17,267 nucleotides of DNA, from the NCBI GenBank assembly GCA_002307315.1, contig DBTZ01000015.1, positions 37,113 to 54,379 on the forward strand, given 5' to 3'. The notes beneath the pieces were generated by a model, which was given only the letters and a program-made list of their open reading frames with translations, searched no databases and was not told where the DNA came from. Made by a program: the position numbers and the translations under genes. The number at the start of each line of letters is the position of its first letter. The stretch's first letter is position 1. This document shows, piece by piece, positions 1 to 7,415 of the stretch. This DNA is from Alphaproteobacteria bacterium UBA1303 (GTDB lineage Bacteria; Pseudomonadota; Alphaproteobacteria; Micropepsales; Micropepsaceae).

Positions 1-506
1 TCATCAAGCACGCCAAGGCACTGAACGCCTTCACCAACTCGCTGACCAACTCGTACAAGCGCCTGATCCCCGGCTTCGAAGCCCCGGTGCTGCTGGCCTA
101 TTCGGCCCGCAACCGTTCGGCCTCGTGCCGCATTCCGTTCGCGCCCGGCCCCAAGGGCAAGCGCGTCGAAGTGCGCTTCCCCGACGCCGGCTCGAACCCG
201 TATCTGGCCTTTGCCGCTATGCTGATGGCCGGCATCGACGGTATCGAGAACAAGATCCACCCCGGCGACCCGATGGACAAGAACCTCTATTCCTTGCCGC
301 CGGAAGAATTGAAGGCGATCCCGACCGTATGCGGCTCGCTCCGTCAAGCGCTGGAGAACCTCGACACCGACCGCGCCTTCCTCAAGAAGGGCGGCGTATT
401 CAGCGACGACCTCATCGACAGCTACATCGAGCTCAAGATGGAAGAAGTGTATGCCTTCGAGCACACGCCTCATCCGGTCGAGTTCAAGATGTACTACAGC
501 GTTTGA
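1..506 (+). CDS. glnA: glutamine synthetase type I, C-terminal part (5' truncated)
   Basis: This is the C-terminal third of the ATP-dependent ammonia-assimilating enzyme that makes glutamine from glutamate and NH4+ in the cytoplasm. The frame is open from base 3 and the stop is TGA at 504-506. About 167 residues are visible. Recognisable family blocks are the RNRSAS stretch with substrate and nucleotide-binding arginines, VEVRFPD, NPYLAFAA, KIHPGDPMDKNLY, GGVFSDDLID and the terminal HPVEFKMYYSV. The Tyr in NLYSLPPEE matches the adenylylation tyrosine of GSI-beta enzymes, so activity is probably controlled by GlnE. The residue after it is Leu-Ser where many relatives have Leu-Asp. The gene continues upstream of the window. 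A terminator follows 43 bases after the stop, so glnA ends its transcript here. The identification is very secure; adenylylation is inferred from the family. Confidence 0.97.
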   Translation, partial: IKHAKALNAFTNSLTNSYKRLIPGFEAPVLLAYSARNRSASCRIPFAPGPKGKRVEVRFPDAGSNPYLAFAAMLMAGIDGIENKIHPGDPMDKNLYSLPPEELKAIPTVCGSLRQALENLDTDRAFLKKGGVFSDDLIDSYIELKMEEVYAFEHTPHPVEFKMYYSV

Positions 507-549
507 TGCATTTATCCCCGTAGACGGGGAAGGTGCGAAACATGCGAAG

Positions 550-585
550 CGAAGGGGATGTTCGTTCGTCCCCTTCGTTTTTTTT
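550..585 (+). terminator. Rho-independent terminator of glnA
   Basis: A perfect 9-base stem (CGAAGGGGA at 550-558 with TCCCCTTCG at 569-577) and a 10-base loop are followed directly by eight T residues at 578-585. It lies just after the glnA stop and points in the glnA direction. Confidence 0.9.
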
Positions 586-608
586 CGGCATCGCCGCATC
601 AACCAAAT

Positions 609-638
609 CAAAAGGCCCGGCAGTCTCCCGCCGAGCCT
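609..638 (-). terminator. Rho-independent terminator of the histidine kinase pair
   Basis: On the minus strand a 9-base stem with one G-T wobble (630-638 pairing with 613-621) is followed by TTTTG at 613-609. It lies 28 bases after the stop of the minus-strand kinase gene ending at 666, and faces the glnA terminator. The T-tract is short (four T), so efficiency is uncertain. Confidence 0.65.
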
Positions 639-665
639 CTTGCTGCCCTCCCTGCGCTTCCGCAG

Positions 666-2108
666 TTATGCAACGGCAGTGCCGTTGCCGGTGACCTGCA
701 GCGGCGGTTCCGCCGGCAACACCACGTAGGCACGGCAGCCTTTGCCGTATTCGCTTTCCAGCCAAGCGCGGCCGCCATGCAGTTCGGCCAGTCCCCGCAC
801 CAAGGCGAGGCCCAGTCCGGTGCCGCCGGCCTGACGATCGTATCGATTGTCCACTTGGCTGAAGGGGGTGAAGATCTTGTCGATCTTCTCGCGCGGAATG
901 CCGGGACCATTGTCCTCGCAAGCGATCTGAAAGCCGCCGCCGCGCGCTTCGCTGGCGGTGACCGTTATGGCGCCGCCCTCGGGGGTGAACTTCACCGAGT
1001 TGGACACCAGATTGATGAGAATCTGCTTGAGCGCGCGCTCGTCGGCATAGAGCGGCGGCACGTCGGATGCGATCGATATGGTGAGTTGCTGGCCCTTTTC
1101 GCGCGCCTTGGCGCCGATCAATTTCAGCGCCACGTCGAAGGTATGATGGGGGTCCAGGGGGTGCGGCGCAATTTCCATCCGGCCGGCTTCGATCTTGGCC
1201 ACGTCCAACAGATCGTTGATCAAGCTCAAGAGATGCGCGCCGGAAGTATGGATGTCATTGGCGTATTCCTTGTAGCGGTCGGAGCCGACGGGACCGAAGC
1301 ATTCCTGGGCAATAATTTCGGAGAAGCCGAGAATGGCGTTCAACGGCGTCCTGAGTTCGTGGCTCATATTGGCGAGAAAGGCGGTTTTGGATGCATTCGC
1401 CGTTTCCGCCTCGAAGCGCTTGCGCAAGGCGTCGTCGCGGGTCTCCTCGAGTTCCTTGGCGAGATCCTCGACCTGGAAGCGCAATCGGGAATCCTCGTCC
1501 AACCGATGCATCAGCCGCCGCCCGTCGACCAGCAACTGCATGCCGAACACGGGAATGACGATGGATATGCCGTAATCGAGTGCCGAATCGCCGACGAGAA
1601 ACCGTATCGAAGACATCAGCGTTATCGGCACCAAACTGGCCATAAACATGTCCAGATGGCTGGAACGGCTGACCAGCAGCATCGCCAACGTCGCCACCGT
1701 GGCGCCGGCAAGGAACAAATGATTGGCGAAATTGCCCGGTTCCCACAACAGCCACGGCATCAACCCCCACGCCGCACTAATGACGCCCTGCATGGCGACG
1801 ATGCGGGTGAACCACGGCTTGGTGCGGTCGAAATCGCCGCTTTCGGCGGTGTCGTACTGATAGATCGACACCACGCTCGCCGACAGGATCATCGTCGCCG
1901 AGACGATCACCGGCACGAACACCGCGGTGTTGAAATTGACATGACCGAACAAACCGCAGGATTCCGAGCCGAGCCACGCGATCGCCAACGCCCAGAACGG
2001 CGAAGACAATCGCGTCGAACGTACCGTTTGCGAGGTCAAATCCAACTGCGACTTCAGCACCCGCACATCGGTGCTTCGCTGACTGTGCAGCCGTTTGAGA
2101 TACTTCAC
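666..2108 (-). CDS. membrane sensor histidine kinase (downstream paralog of a tandem pair)
   Basis: This is a sensor kinase with about six predicted membrane helices in the first ~200 residues and no obvious periplasmic sensor domain. A short coiled linker, a HisKA dimerisation domain and a HATPase_c domain follow. The phosphoacceptor is the His in MSHELRTPLNAILGFSE, near residue 250 from the chosen start. Later boxes are N (INLVSNSVKFTPEGG), G1 (CEDNGPGIP), F (FTPFSQVDN) and G2 (GGTGLGLALVRGLAELHGG). The core resembles the PleC/DivJ group. I chose the GTG at 2108 because GGGGA lies just upstream and a good sigma70-like promoter sits at 2167-2195. An open frame extends back to 2225 but would overlap the preceding kinase gene. 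No receiver domain and no adjacent response regulator are present, so partner and signal are unknown. Predicted size is 480 residues. Confidence 0.88.
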   Translation of the reverse strand: MKYLKRLHSQRSTDVRVLKSQLDLTSQTVRSTRLSSPFWALAIAWLGSESCGLFGHVNFNTAVFVPVIVSATMILSASVVSIYQYDTAESGDFDRTKPWFTRIVAMQGVISAAWGLMPWLLWEPGNFANHLFLAGATVATLAMLLVSRSSHLDMFMASLVPITLMSSIRFLVGDSALDYGISIVIPVFGMQLLVDGRRLMHRLDEDSRLRFQVEDLAKELEETRDDALRKRFEAETANASKTAFLANMSHELRTPLNAILGFSEIIAQECFGPVGSDRYKEYANDIHTSGAHLLSLINDLLDVAKIEAGRMEIAPHPLDPHHTFDVALKLIGAKAREKGQQLTISIASDVPPLYADERALKQILINLVSNSVKFTPEGGAITVTASEARGGGFQIACEDNGPGIPREKIDKIFTPFSQVDNRYDRQAGGTGLGLALVRGLAELHGGRAWLESEYGKGCRAYVVLPAEPPLQVTGNGTAVA

Positions 2109-2166
2109 GTTGGTCCCCGTTACGCACAAAAAATCGCAAGAACAACCGGGGGATGCTACGGAACGG

Positions 2167-2195
2167 ATGTTAAAAATTGCTGAGAATTTTGTTAA
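2167..2195 (-). promoter_or_regulatory. predicted sigma70-like promoter of the downstream kinase
   Basis: On the minus strand a -35 box TTAACA (2195-2190, 5 of 6 to consensus) and a -10 box TAACAT (2172-2167, 4 of 6) are separated by exactly 17 bases. It lies in the AT-rich 97-base gap between the two kinase genes, about 59 bases upstream of the GTG at 2108. This suggests the second kinase can be expressed on its own. Confidence 0.5.
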
Positions 2196-2205
2196 AAGAC
2201 ATCGT

Positions 2206-3576
2206 TTATAAATTCCTGCGCGCATCGGCTTGCGGTTGGATTAACGGCAGGTAAACGCAGGCGCGGCACCCCTTGCCGTACTCGCTTTCGACCCAGGCGT
2301 TGCCTCCGTGCAATTCGGCCAGCCCCCGCACCAGCGCCAATCCCAAACCGGTGCCGCCTTCCTGGCGGCCGTAGCGATTGTCGATTTGACTGAACGGTTG
2401 GAAAACCTTGTCCAGCATATTGCGCGGGATGCCGGGTCCGTCGTCCATCACGCTGAAAAGAAAACCGCCGCCCGGGGCCGCGCCGCAAGTCACATCGATA
2501 TGGCCGCCTTCCGGCGTGTATTTGACCGCATTGGAAAGCAGGTTAAGTGCAATCTGCTTGAAGGCACGTCCGTCCGCATAAAGCGGCGGAACGTTCTCCG
2601 CCGCCGATACGGTCAGCGTTTGTCTTTTCGCCTCGACCCGCCCCCGGATCAGCCGTTCGACCTCGTTCATCGCCTCGGCGGCATCGAGCGGGCACGGATC
2701 GATTTCCATCCGGCCGGCCTCGATCTTGGATATATCCAGAAGATCGTTGATCAGGCTCAACAGGTGCGTGCCGGAATCGTGGATGTCCTGCGCGTAGGAG
2801 GCGTTGCGCGCGGGATCGCGGTCGAACAGGCGCTGGGCGATGATTTCGGAGAAGCCGAGGATGGCATTGAGCGGCGTGCGCAGTTCATGGCTCATATTGG
2901 CGAGGAACGCCGATTTGGCCTTGTTGGCGCGTTCGAGTTCGCGTTTCTGTTCCACCGCCTCGTCGCGTGCCCCGGCGAGCGCGACGGCCAAATCCTCGTT
3001 GGCGAAACGCAGGGACAGCAATTCGCGCAACCATCGATTGGCCGCCCGCCCCATCGACAGCATATATATGCTCCAGAGCGGAATGATGCAGGCCAACAGA
3101 TGCGCGATCCGGCCGTCGGACAACGCGAAAAGCAGAAGGCACATCAGGGCCGGAACGAATATGCCGGTTAAAAACACCTCCATGTGGCTTGAACGGGAAA
3201 AAACCACCGCCCACATTTCGATGAACAGGACCATCCCGACCGCCAGATTGTTGCCGGGGATGCCGTTGCGCCAATAGGCCAAGAAACTGCCCCCCCAACA
3301 GACGGCGATCAACGCCTGCAGACCGACGAGCAACGGCAGCAGCGATCGTTCGGATGCCAGGAGGCGTTGGCGACGACGATAGGCGAAAAACGCCGCCACG
3401 GCCCCGACACATTGAGCACCGCTGGCGACCGCTACGTCTCCGATCGAAAGATTTCCGCACCACGCACCGCCCAAGACCAAGACAAAACCGATAGCGGCGA
3501 CGCCCGGCGCATTGACCAGGACCGTGGCCAGCATCGAATCAAGCGACAGCCTGGATAGTTCCTTTTCGACACGCAT
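2206..3576 (-). CDS. membrane sensor histidine kinase (upstream paralog of a tandem pair)
   Basis: This protein has the same architecture as its downstream neighbour: about six membrane helices, a short helical linker with charged residues, then HisKA and HATPase_c. The phosphoacceptor His lies in MSHELRTPLNAILGFSE, near residue 230 from the ATG at 3576. The N box is NLLSNAVKYTPEGG, G1 is DDGPGIPRN and G2 is GGTGLGLALVRGLAELHGG. The two proteins are nearly superimposable in the kinase core. The membrane halves are much less alike but share layout and a SRSSH(M/L) motif, so a tandem duplication with divergence of the sensor half is likely. The start is uncertain: the ATG at 3576 (456 residues) has only a weak ribosome site, and the frame stays open to 3735. 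No response regulator is adjacent. Transcription probably starts in 3577-3780. Confidence 0.87.
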   Translation of the reverse strand: MRVEKELSRLSLDSMLATVLVNAPGVAAIGFVLVLGGAWCGNLSIGDVAVASGAQCVGAVAAFFAYRRRQRLLASERSLLPLLVGLQALIAVCWGGSFLAYWRNGIPGNNLAVGMVLFIEMWAVVFSRSSHMEVFLTGIFVPALMCLLLFALSDGRIAHLLACIIPLWSIYMLSMGRAANRWLRELLSLRFANEDLAVALAGARDEAVEQKRELERANKAKSAFLANMSHELRTPLNAILGFSEIIAQRLFDRDPARNASYAQDIHDSGTHLLSLINDLLDISKIEAGRMEIDPCPLDAAEAMNEVERLIRGRVEAKRQTLTVSAAENVPPLYADGRAFKQIALNLLSNAVKYTPEGGHIDVTCGAAPGGGFLFSVMDDGPGIPRNMLDKVFQPFSQIDNRYGRQEGGTGLGLALVRGLAELHGGNAWVESEYGKGCRACVYLPLIQPQADARRNL

Positions 3577-3786
3577 ATCGCGAGAGGCGGCATAGGCTCC
3601 GCCATCGCATTGCAATTGCACTGTCTTGCCGGTAATCACCCTGCATACGCCCGAGCACGTCCCGGATGGACGATAAGGAACAGCCGTTAACGAAAGTTTC
3701 CCTATCGGAAGTTCAACTGTCGCAAATTTTCGCAATCATTAGAATGTGATCGTAACGAATCGCCGTTACGTCTTCGTGTGTTAGAA
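3577..3786. promoter_or_regulatory. divergent intergenic region between the kinase pair and parE
   Basis: About 210 bases separate the minus-strand kinase start and the plus-strand parE start. A perfect 7-base inverted repeat, CGTAACG (3751-3757) and CGTTACG (3764-3770) with a 6-base spacer, lies 16 bases before the parE ATG. A TAGAAT at 3740-3745 could be a parE -10 box, but I found no convincing -35. The repeat could be an operator or an early-transcript hairpin. The part nearest the kinase could be coding if that gene starts earlier than 3576. Confidence 0.4.
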
Positions 3787-5754
3787 ATGGCAAAAAAACA
3801 ACCATCGGATTTGTTCGACCTCTCTTTGGCCCCGTCGAAGGGCTATACCGCCAAAGATATCGAGGTGCTGGAGGGGCTGGAGCCGGTTCGCCGTCGGCCC
3901 GGCATGTATATCGGCGGCACCGACGTCGCGGCGCTGCACCATCTGGCGGCGGAAATCATCGACAACGCTATGGACGAGGCGGTGGCGGGCCATGCCAGCT
4001 TCATCGAAATCGAACTGACCGGCGACGACACCCTGGCCGTCCGCGATAACGGCCGCGGCATCCCGGTCGATCCCCATCCCAAATTCAAGAACAAGTCGGC
4101 GCTGGAAGTCATCATGACCACGCTGCACGCCGGCGGCAAATTCGGCGGCAGCGCCTACAAAACCTCGGGCGGCCTGCACGGCGTCGGCTCGTCGGTGGTC
4201 AACGCGCTGTCGGAGTGGATGGACATCGAGGTGGCGCGCGACAAGCGCTGCTGGATGATGCGCTTCGAGCGCGGCAAATCGGCGGGCAAGCTGAAGGAAA
4301 TGGGCACGGCCAGTTGGCGCGGCACCAAGGTTACCTTCAAGCCGGACCAGCAGATCTTCGGCAAGGAAGCGCACTTTTCGCCTGCCCGCCTCTACCGCAT
4401 GGCCAAATCGAAGGCCTATCTGTTCCGCGGGGTGGAAATTCGCTGGTCTTGCGAGGAAGACCTCATCAAGGACGACACCCCGGCCGAGGACAAGCTGGTT
4501 TTCCCCGGCGGGCTGACCGATTATTTGGCAAGTGAAGTGGGCGGCACGGCGACCGTCACCACCCGCACCTTCTTCGGCCGCACCGAAAACGACAACGGCG
4601 CGGTGGAGTGGGCGCTGACCTGGGCGCCGGCGGTCGATCCGTTCCTGCTGTCCTTCTGCAATACCATTCCCACGCCGCAGGGCGGCACCCACGAACAGGG
4701 CCTGCGCAATGCCGTCACCCGCGCTTTGCGCGCCCACGGCGAACGCACCAACAACCGCAAGACCTCGCTGATCACCCCCGACGACGTGATGGCCTCGGCC
4801 TGCGCCATGCTGTCGGTGTTCATCCGCGAACCGGAATTCCAGGGCCAGACCAAGGACAAACTGTCCAGCCCCGAGGCGCAGAAGCTGGTCGAAGGCATTT
4901 TGCGCGACCATTTCGAGCATTGGCTGGCGGAAAGCCCGCTTGAGGCCGACAAGCTGTTCGATTTCGTGGTCGACCGCGCCGAGGAGCGGCTGAAGCGCCG
5001 CCAAGAAAAGGAAGTCTCGCGCAAGGCGGCGACCCGCAAACTGCGCCTGCCCGGCAAGCTGGCCGACTGCACCCGCGACGAGGCCGAAGGCACCGAGCTA
5101 TTCTTGGTCGAGGGCGATTCGGCCGGCGGTTCCGCCAAGCAGGCGCGCGACCGCAACACCCAGGCCATCCTGCCCTTGCGCGGCAAGATTTTGAACGTCG
5201 CCTCGGCATCGAGCGGCAAGCTGCAGCAGAACCAGGAACTTTCCGATTTGATGCAGGCTTTGGGCTGCGGCGCCGGTTCCAAATACCGCGAAGAGGATTT
5301 GCGCTACGAGCGCATCATCGTAATGACCGATGCCGACGTCGACGGCGCTCACATCGCCTCGCTGCTGCTGACCTTTTTCTATCGCGAGATGCCGGCGCTG
5401 ATCGAGGGCGGGCACCTGTTCCTGGCCATGCCGCCGCTCTATCGCCTCAACCACGGCGGCACCACGATTTATGCCCGCGACGACGCCGACAAGGAAAAGC
5501 TGTTGAAATCCGCCTTCAAATCCAACGCCAAGGTCGAAGTCTCGCGCTTCAAGGGCCTGGGCGAAATGATGCCGGCCCAGCTCAAGGAAACCACCATGAA
5601 GCGGGGCACCCGCACCCTGGTCAAGGTCGAACTGGCCGAGAGCGAGCGCGAACGGACCGAAACCATGGTCGAAAAACTGATGGGCAAGAAGCCGGAACTG
5701 CGCTTCCAGTTCATTCAGGAAAATGCCGCCTTCGCCACCGACGTAGACGTCTGA
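3787..5754 (+). CDS. parE: DNA topoisomerase IV subunit B
   Basis: This is the ATPase subunit of topoisomerase IV, which decatenates daughter chromosomes together with ParC. The GHKL ATPase domain shows NAMDEAVAGH, the DNGRGIPVD Mg-ATP motif and GGLHGVGSSVVNALS. The transducer domain follows. The TOPRIM domain has the catalytic Glu in EGDSAGGSAKQARDR, then LPLRGKILNV and the DADVDGAHI acidic motif. The C-terminal GyrB/ParE block with the RFKGLGEM sequence is present. GSAKQARDR and the QNQELSDLMQALGCG stretch favour ParE over GyrB. The protein is 655 residues from the ATG at 3787, a normal full length. An in-frame GTG at 3778 is the alternative, and neither start has a strong Shine-Dalgarno. 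The last 40 bases overlap the end of the convergent deoA gene. ParC is not in the window. Confidence 0.96.
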   Translation: MAKKQPSDLFDLSLAPSKGYTAKDIEVLEGLEPVRRRPGMYIGGTDVAALHHLAAEIIDNAMDEAVAGHASFIEIELTGDDTLAVRDNGRGIPVDPHPKFKNKSALEVIMTTLHAGGKFGGSAYKTSGGLHGVGSSVVNALSEWMDIEVARDKRCWMMRFERGKSAGKLKEMGTASWRGTKVTFKPDQQIFGKEAHFSPARLYRMAKSKAYLFRGVEIRWSCEEDLIKDDTPAEDKLVFPGGLTDYLASEVGGTATVTTRTFFGRTENDNGAVEWALTWAPAVDPFLLSFCNTIPTPQGGTHEQGLRNAVTRALRAHGERTNNRKTSLITPDDVMASACAMLSVFIREPEFQGQTKDKLSSPEAQKLVEGILRDHFEHWLAESPLEADKLFDFVVDRAEERLKRRQEKEVSRKAATRKLRLPGKLADCTRDEAEGTELFLVEGDSAGGSAKQARDRNTQAILPLRGKILNVASASSGKLQQNQELSDLMQALGCGAGSKYREEDLRYERIIVMTDADVDGAHIASLLLTFFYREMPALIEGGHLFLAMPPLYRLNHGGTTIYARDDADKEKLLKSAFKSNAKVEVSRFKGLGEMMPAQLKETTMKRGTRTLVKVELAESERERTETMVEKLMGKKPELRFQFIQENAAFATDVDV

Positions 5755-7058
5755 ACCGCGATGCGCCGGTGAATAAGCGGGCGTAAGGGCGGCGCCTCGT
5801 CGGCTATTCTCAGCGCCGCATCCAGCGCGGCGGCGGCACGGTCCGCATCCGTCTCGGATCGGGCATGGATCAGGCAGACGGGATCGCCCTTTTCCAGCCG
5901 GCACCCCACGCCGCGAAATTCCGAAAAACCCACCGCCGGATCGACCACGTCCTCGGTCTTGCGCCGGCCGCCGCCCAAATCGACCACCGCCACCCCGACG
6001 GCCCGCGTATTCATGGCCGCAAGGTATCCCGAGCGCGGGGCGGAATACGGCTTGGTCACCGGAGCCTTGGCCAAGTACGCGTCGGGCCGCTCCACGAAGT
6101 CCTTCGGTCCGCCCAGCGCCGCCACCATGCGAGAAAAAGCTTCCACAGCCTTCCCCGAATCAAGTATGTGCATTGCCTGTGCATAACCGGCCTCCGGTGT
6201 ATCGGCCAACCCGCCCAGCGCCAGCATCTCGCCGACGAGGGCAGCGGTCACATCATGTAGCCGGGGATCACGTTGTGACTTGGTGAGGTAGTCCACAGCT
6301 TCCCTGACCTCCAGGGCATTCCCGGCAGTTGACCCGAGAATTTCGTCCATATCGGTGATCAGCGCGGCGCATTTCATGCCCGCGCCGTTTGATATTTTTA
6401 CAATAGAATCAGCTAGTTCTGCGGCGTTCTTCAAGTTATTCATGAAGGCGCCGGACCCCATTTTGACATCCATCACCAGCCCCTGAAGCCCCGCCGCCAG
6501 CTTTTTCGACAGGATCGAGGCCGAAATCAGCGGAATCGATTCCACCGTCGCGGTGACATCGCGCACGGCATAAAAGCGGCGGTCGGCGGGGGCGAGATCG
6601 GCGGTCTGGCCGATGATGGCGCAGCCGACCTGGTGGACAACCTGTTGAAAAGTGGCGAGATCGGGGGCGGCGTTGTAGCCGGGGATGGCTTGCATCTTGT
6701 CGAAGGTGCCGCCGGTGTGGCCGAGGCCGCGCCCCGAGATCATCGGCACGAACCCGCCCGCCGCCGCCACCATCGGCGCCAGCATCAGGCTGACCTTGTC
6801 GCCCACCCCGCCGGTGGAATGCTTGTCGAGCACCGGACCGATGTCCCATTTGAGCACCGTGCCCGAACCGGTCATGGCGCGGGTCAGCGTCACCTTTTCC
6901 GCCTCGCTCATGCCCTGGAAAAAAACGGCCATGGCGAAGGCCGAAACCTGCGCCTCGCTCACCGAACCGTCCGTGATACCCCGCACAAGAAAGCGGATTT
7001 CCTCGTCCGACAGCGCCTGTCCGTCGCGTTTCTTGCGGATGATTTCTTGGGGGAGCAT
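5715..7058 (-). CDS. deoA: thymidine phosphorylase
   Basis: The enzyme reversibly converts thymidine and phosphate to thymine and 2-deoxy-D-ribose-1-phosphate in nucleoside catabolism. The protein has 447 residues, close to the usual ~440. Diagnostic blocks are the glycine-rich phosphate site DKHSTGGVGDKVSLMLAP, SGRGLGHTGGTFDKM, LAPADRRFYAVRDVTATV and MDVKMGSGAFM, followed by the C-terminal alpha/beta domain. The ATG at 7058 has GAAAGG at a good distance, but that site lies in the arm of a hairpin (7064-7080). The stop lies inside the 3' end of convergent parE, so the last 13 residues are encoded opposite parE codons. By pathway and direction deoA belongs to the deoC-to-cdd operon, yet it is separated from cdd by a ~1.3 kb counter-oriented island. 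It therefore probably depends on read-through or a local promoter. Confidence 0.96.
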   Translation of the reverse strand: MLPQEIIRKKRDGQALSDEEIRFLVRGITDGSVSEAQVSAFAMAVFFQGMSEAEKVTLTRAMTGSGTVLKWDIGPVLDKHSTGGVGDKVSLMLAPMVAAAGGFVPMISGRGLGHTGGTFDKMQAIPGYNAAPDLATFQQVVHQVGCAIIGQTADLAPADRRFYAVRDVTATVESIPLISASILSKKLAAGLQGLVMDVKMGSGAFMNNLKNAAELADSIVKISNGAGMKCAALITDMDEILGSTAGNALEVREAVDYLTKSQRDPRLHDVTAALVGEMLALGGLADTPEAGYAQAMHILDSGKAVEAFSRMVAALGGPKDFVERPDAYLAKAPVTKPYSAPRSGYLAAMNTRAVGVAVVDLGGGRRKTEDVVDPAVGFSEFRGVGCRLEKGDPVCLIHARSETDADRAAAALDAALRIADEAPPLRPLIHRRIAVQTSTSVAKAAFS

Positions 7059-7059
7059 G

Positions 7060-7176
7060 GGGGGCCTTTCGTCGAAAGGCGGAAGTTATCCACATGCGCA
7101 AGCCGCTGCAACACGCCGATACGTCTGAGCAGCCACAACCACTGCGCTCGCCAAACACCCGTTGAGGCGTGAAAAT
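7060..7176 (-). promoter_or_regulatory. leader region of deoA
   Basis: These 117 bases between the cdd remnant and deoA contain no convincing gene. A weak promoter-like pair on the minus strand is TTGCAG, 17 bases, then TAACTT, ending just before the hairpin. Each box matches consensus at about 3 of 6 positions, so it is only a candidate for the local promoter deoA would need if cut off from its operon. Confidence 0.25.
7064..7080 (-). promoter_or_regulatory. hairpin covering the deoA ribosome binding site
   Basis: A perfect 7-base inverted repeat with a 3-base loop reads GCCTTTC-GAC-GAAAGGC on the minus strand. The downstream arm contains the only good Shine-Dalgarno (GAAAGG), five C bases before the deoA ATG. 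Folding would hide the site. No T-tract follows, so it is not a typical terminator. A translational effect is inferred. Confidence 0.5.
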
Positions 7177-7259
7177 TACTTCAAATGCCCCGGGCCGAAA
7201 GACATCGGCAGCAGTTTCTTCAGCGTCACCGTCTCGCCGCTGCCGTCCTCGCGCGCCAG
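7176..7259 (-). pseudogene. orphan 3' fragment of cdd
   Basis: This stretch encodes the last 27 residues of cytidine deaminase plus a stop. It matches codons 111-137 of the intact cdd at 8585-8998, with one amino acid change (Asp for Ala at residue 115) and three synonymous changes. The stop is TAA here and TAG in the intact gene. Nothing upstream on the minus strand resembles cdd. The frame stays open to 7421 by chance and would make a chimeric peptide that I do not consider a gene. This is probably the original end of cdd beside deoA, or an end imported with the island. Confidence 0.85.
7177..7259 (+). repeat. 83-base direct repeat, left copy
   Basis: It is identical to 8586-8668 at 79 of 83 positions with no gaps, in the same orientation. 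Similarity stops abruptly on both sides. The repeat equals the coding 3' end of cdd and borders the left side of the island, as an attachment-site duplication would. Confidence 0.92.
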
Positions 7260-7341
7260 CGGCCGAAGGGGGTACGTCTTCGAAAATCGGCAATCTAGCC
7301 ATTTTTGAGTATTTTGGATAAGCACCACAAACCAGCACATA

Positions 7342-7399
7342 TTGAGAACAAACGGTAAACATGTTAGCATTGCATATAGTATTCGACTATTTGATTCGA
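7342..7399 (+). promoter_or_regulatory. candidate promoter and operator of the island genes
   Basis: TTGAGA (7342-7347), a 17-base spacer and TAGCAT (7365-7370) resemble a sigma70 promoter, with 5 of 6 and 4 of 6 matches. Just downstream, ATAGT (7376-7380) and ACTAT (7386-7390) form a small inverted repeat, and ATTCGA is repeated at 7381 and 7394. Such repeats at a toxin-antitoxin promoter could be an operator for the HTH protein. That is inference. Confidence 0.35.
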
Positions 7400-7415
7400 G
7401 CCTATGGAGGCAAAA

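Noticed and set aside
558..2183. A 541-codon open frame on the plus strand opposite the downstream kinase
   Set aside because: The minus-strand frame holds all histidine kinase motifs. The plus-strand frame gives a His-, Arg- and Gln-rich low-complexity protein typical of antisense frames in high-GC DNA.
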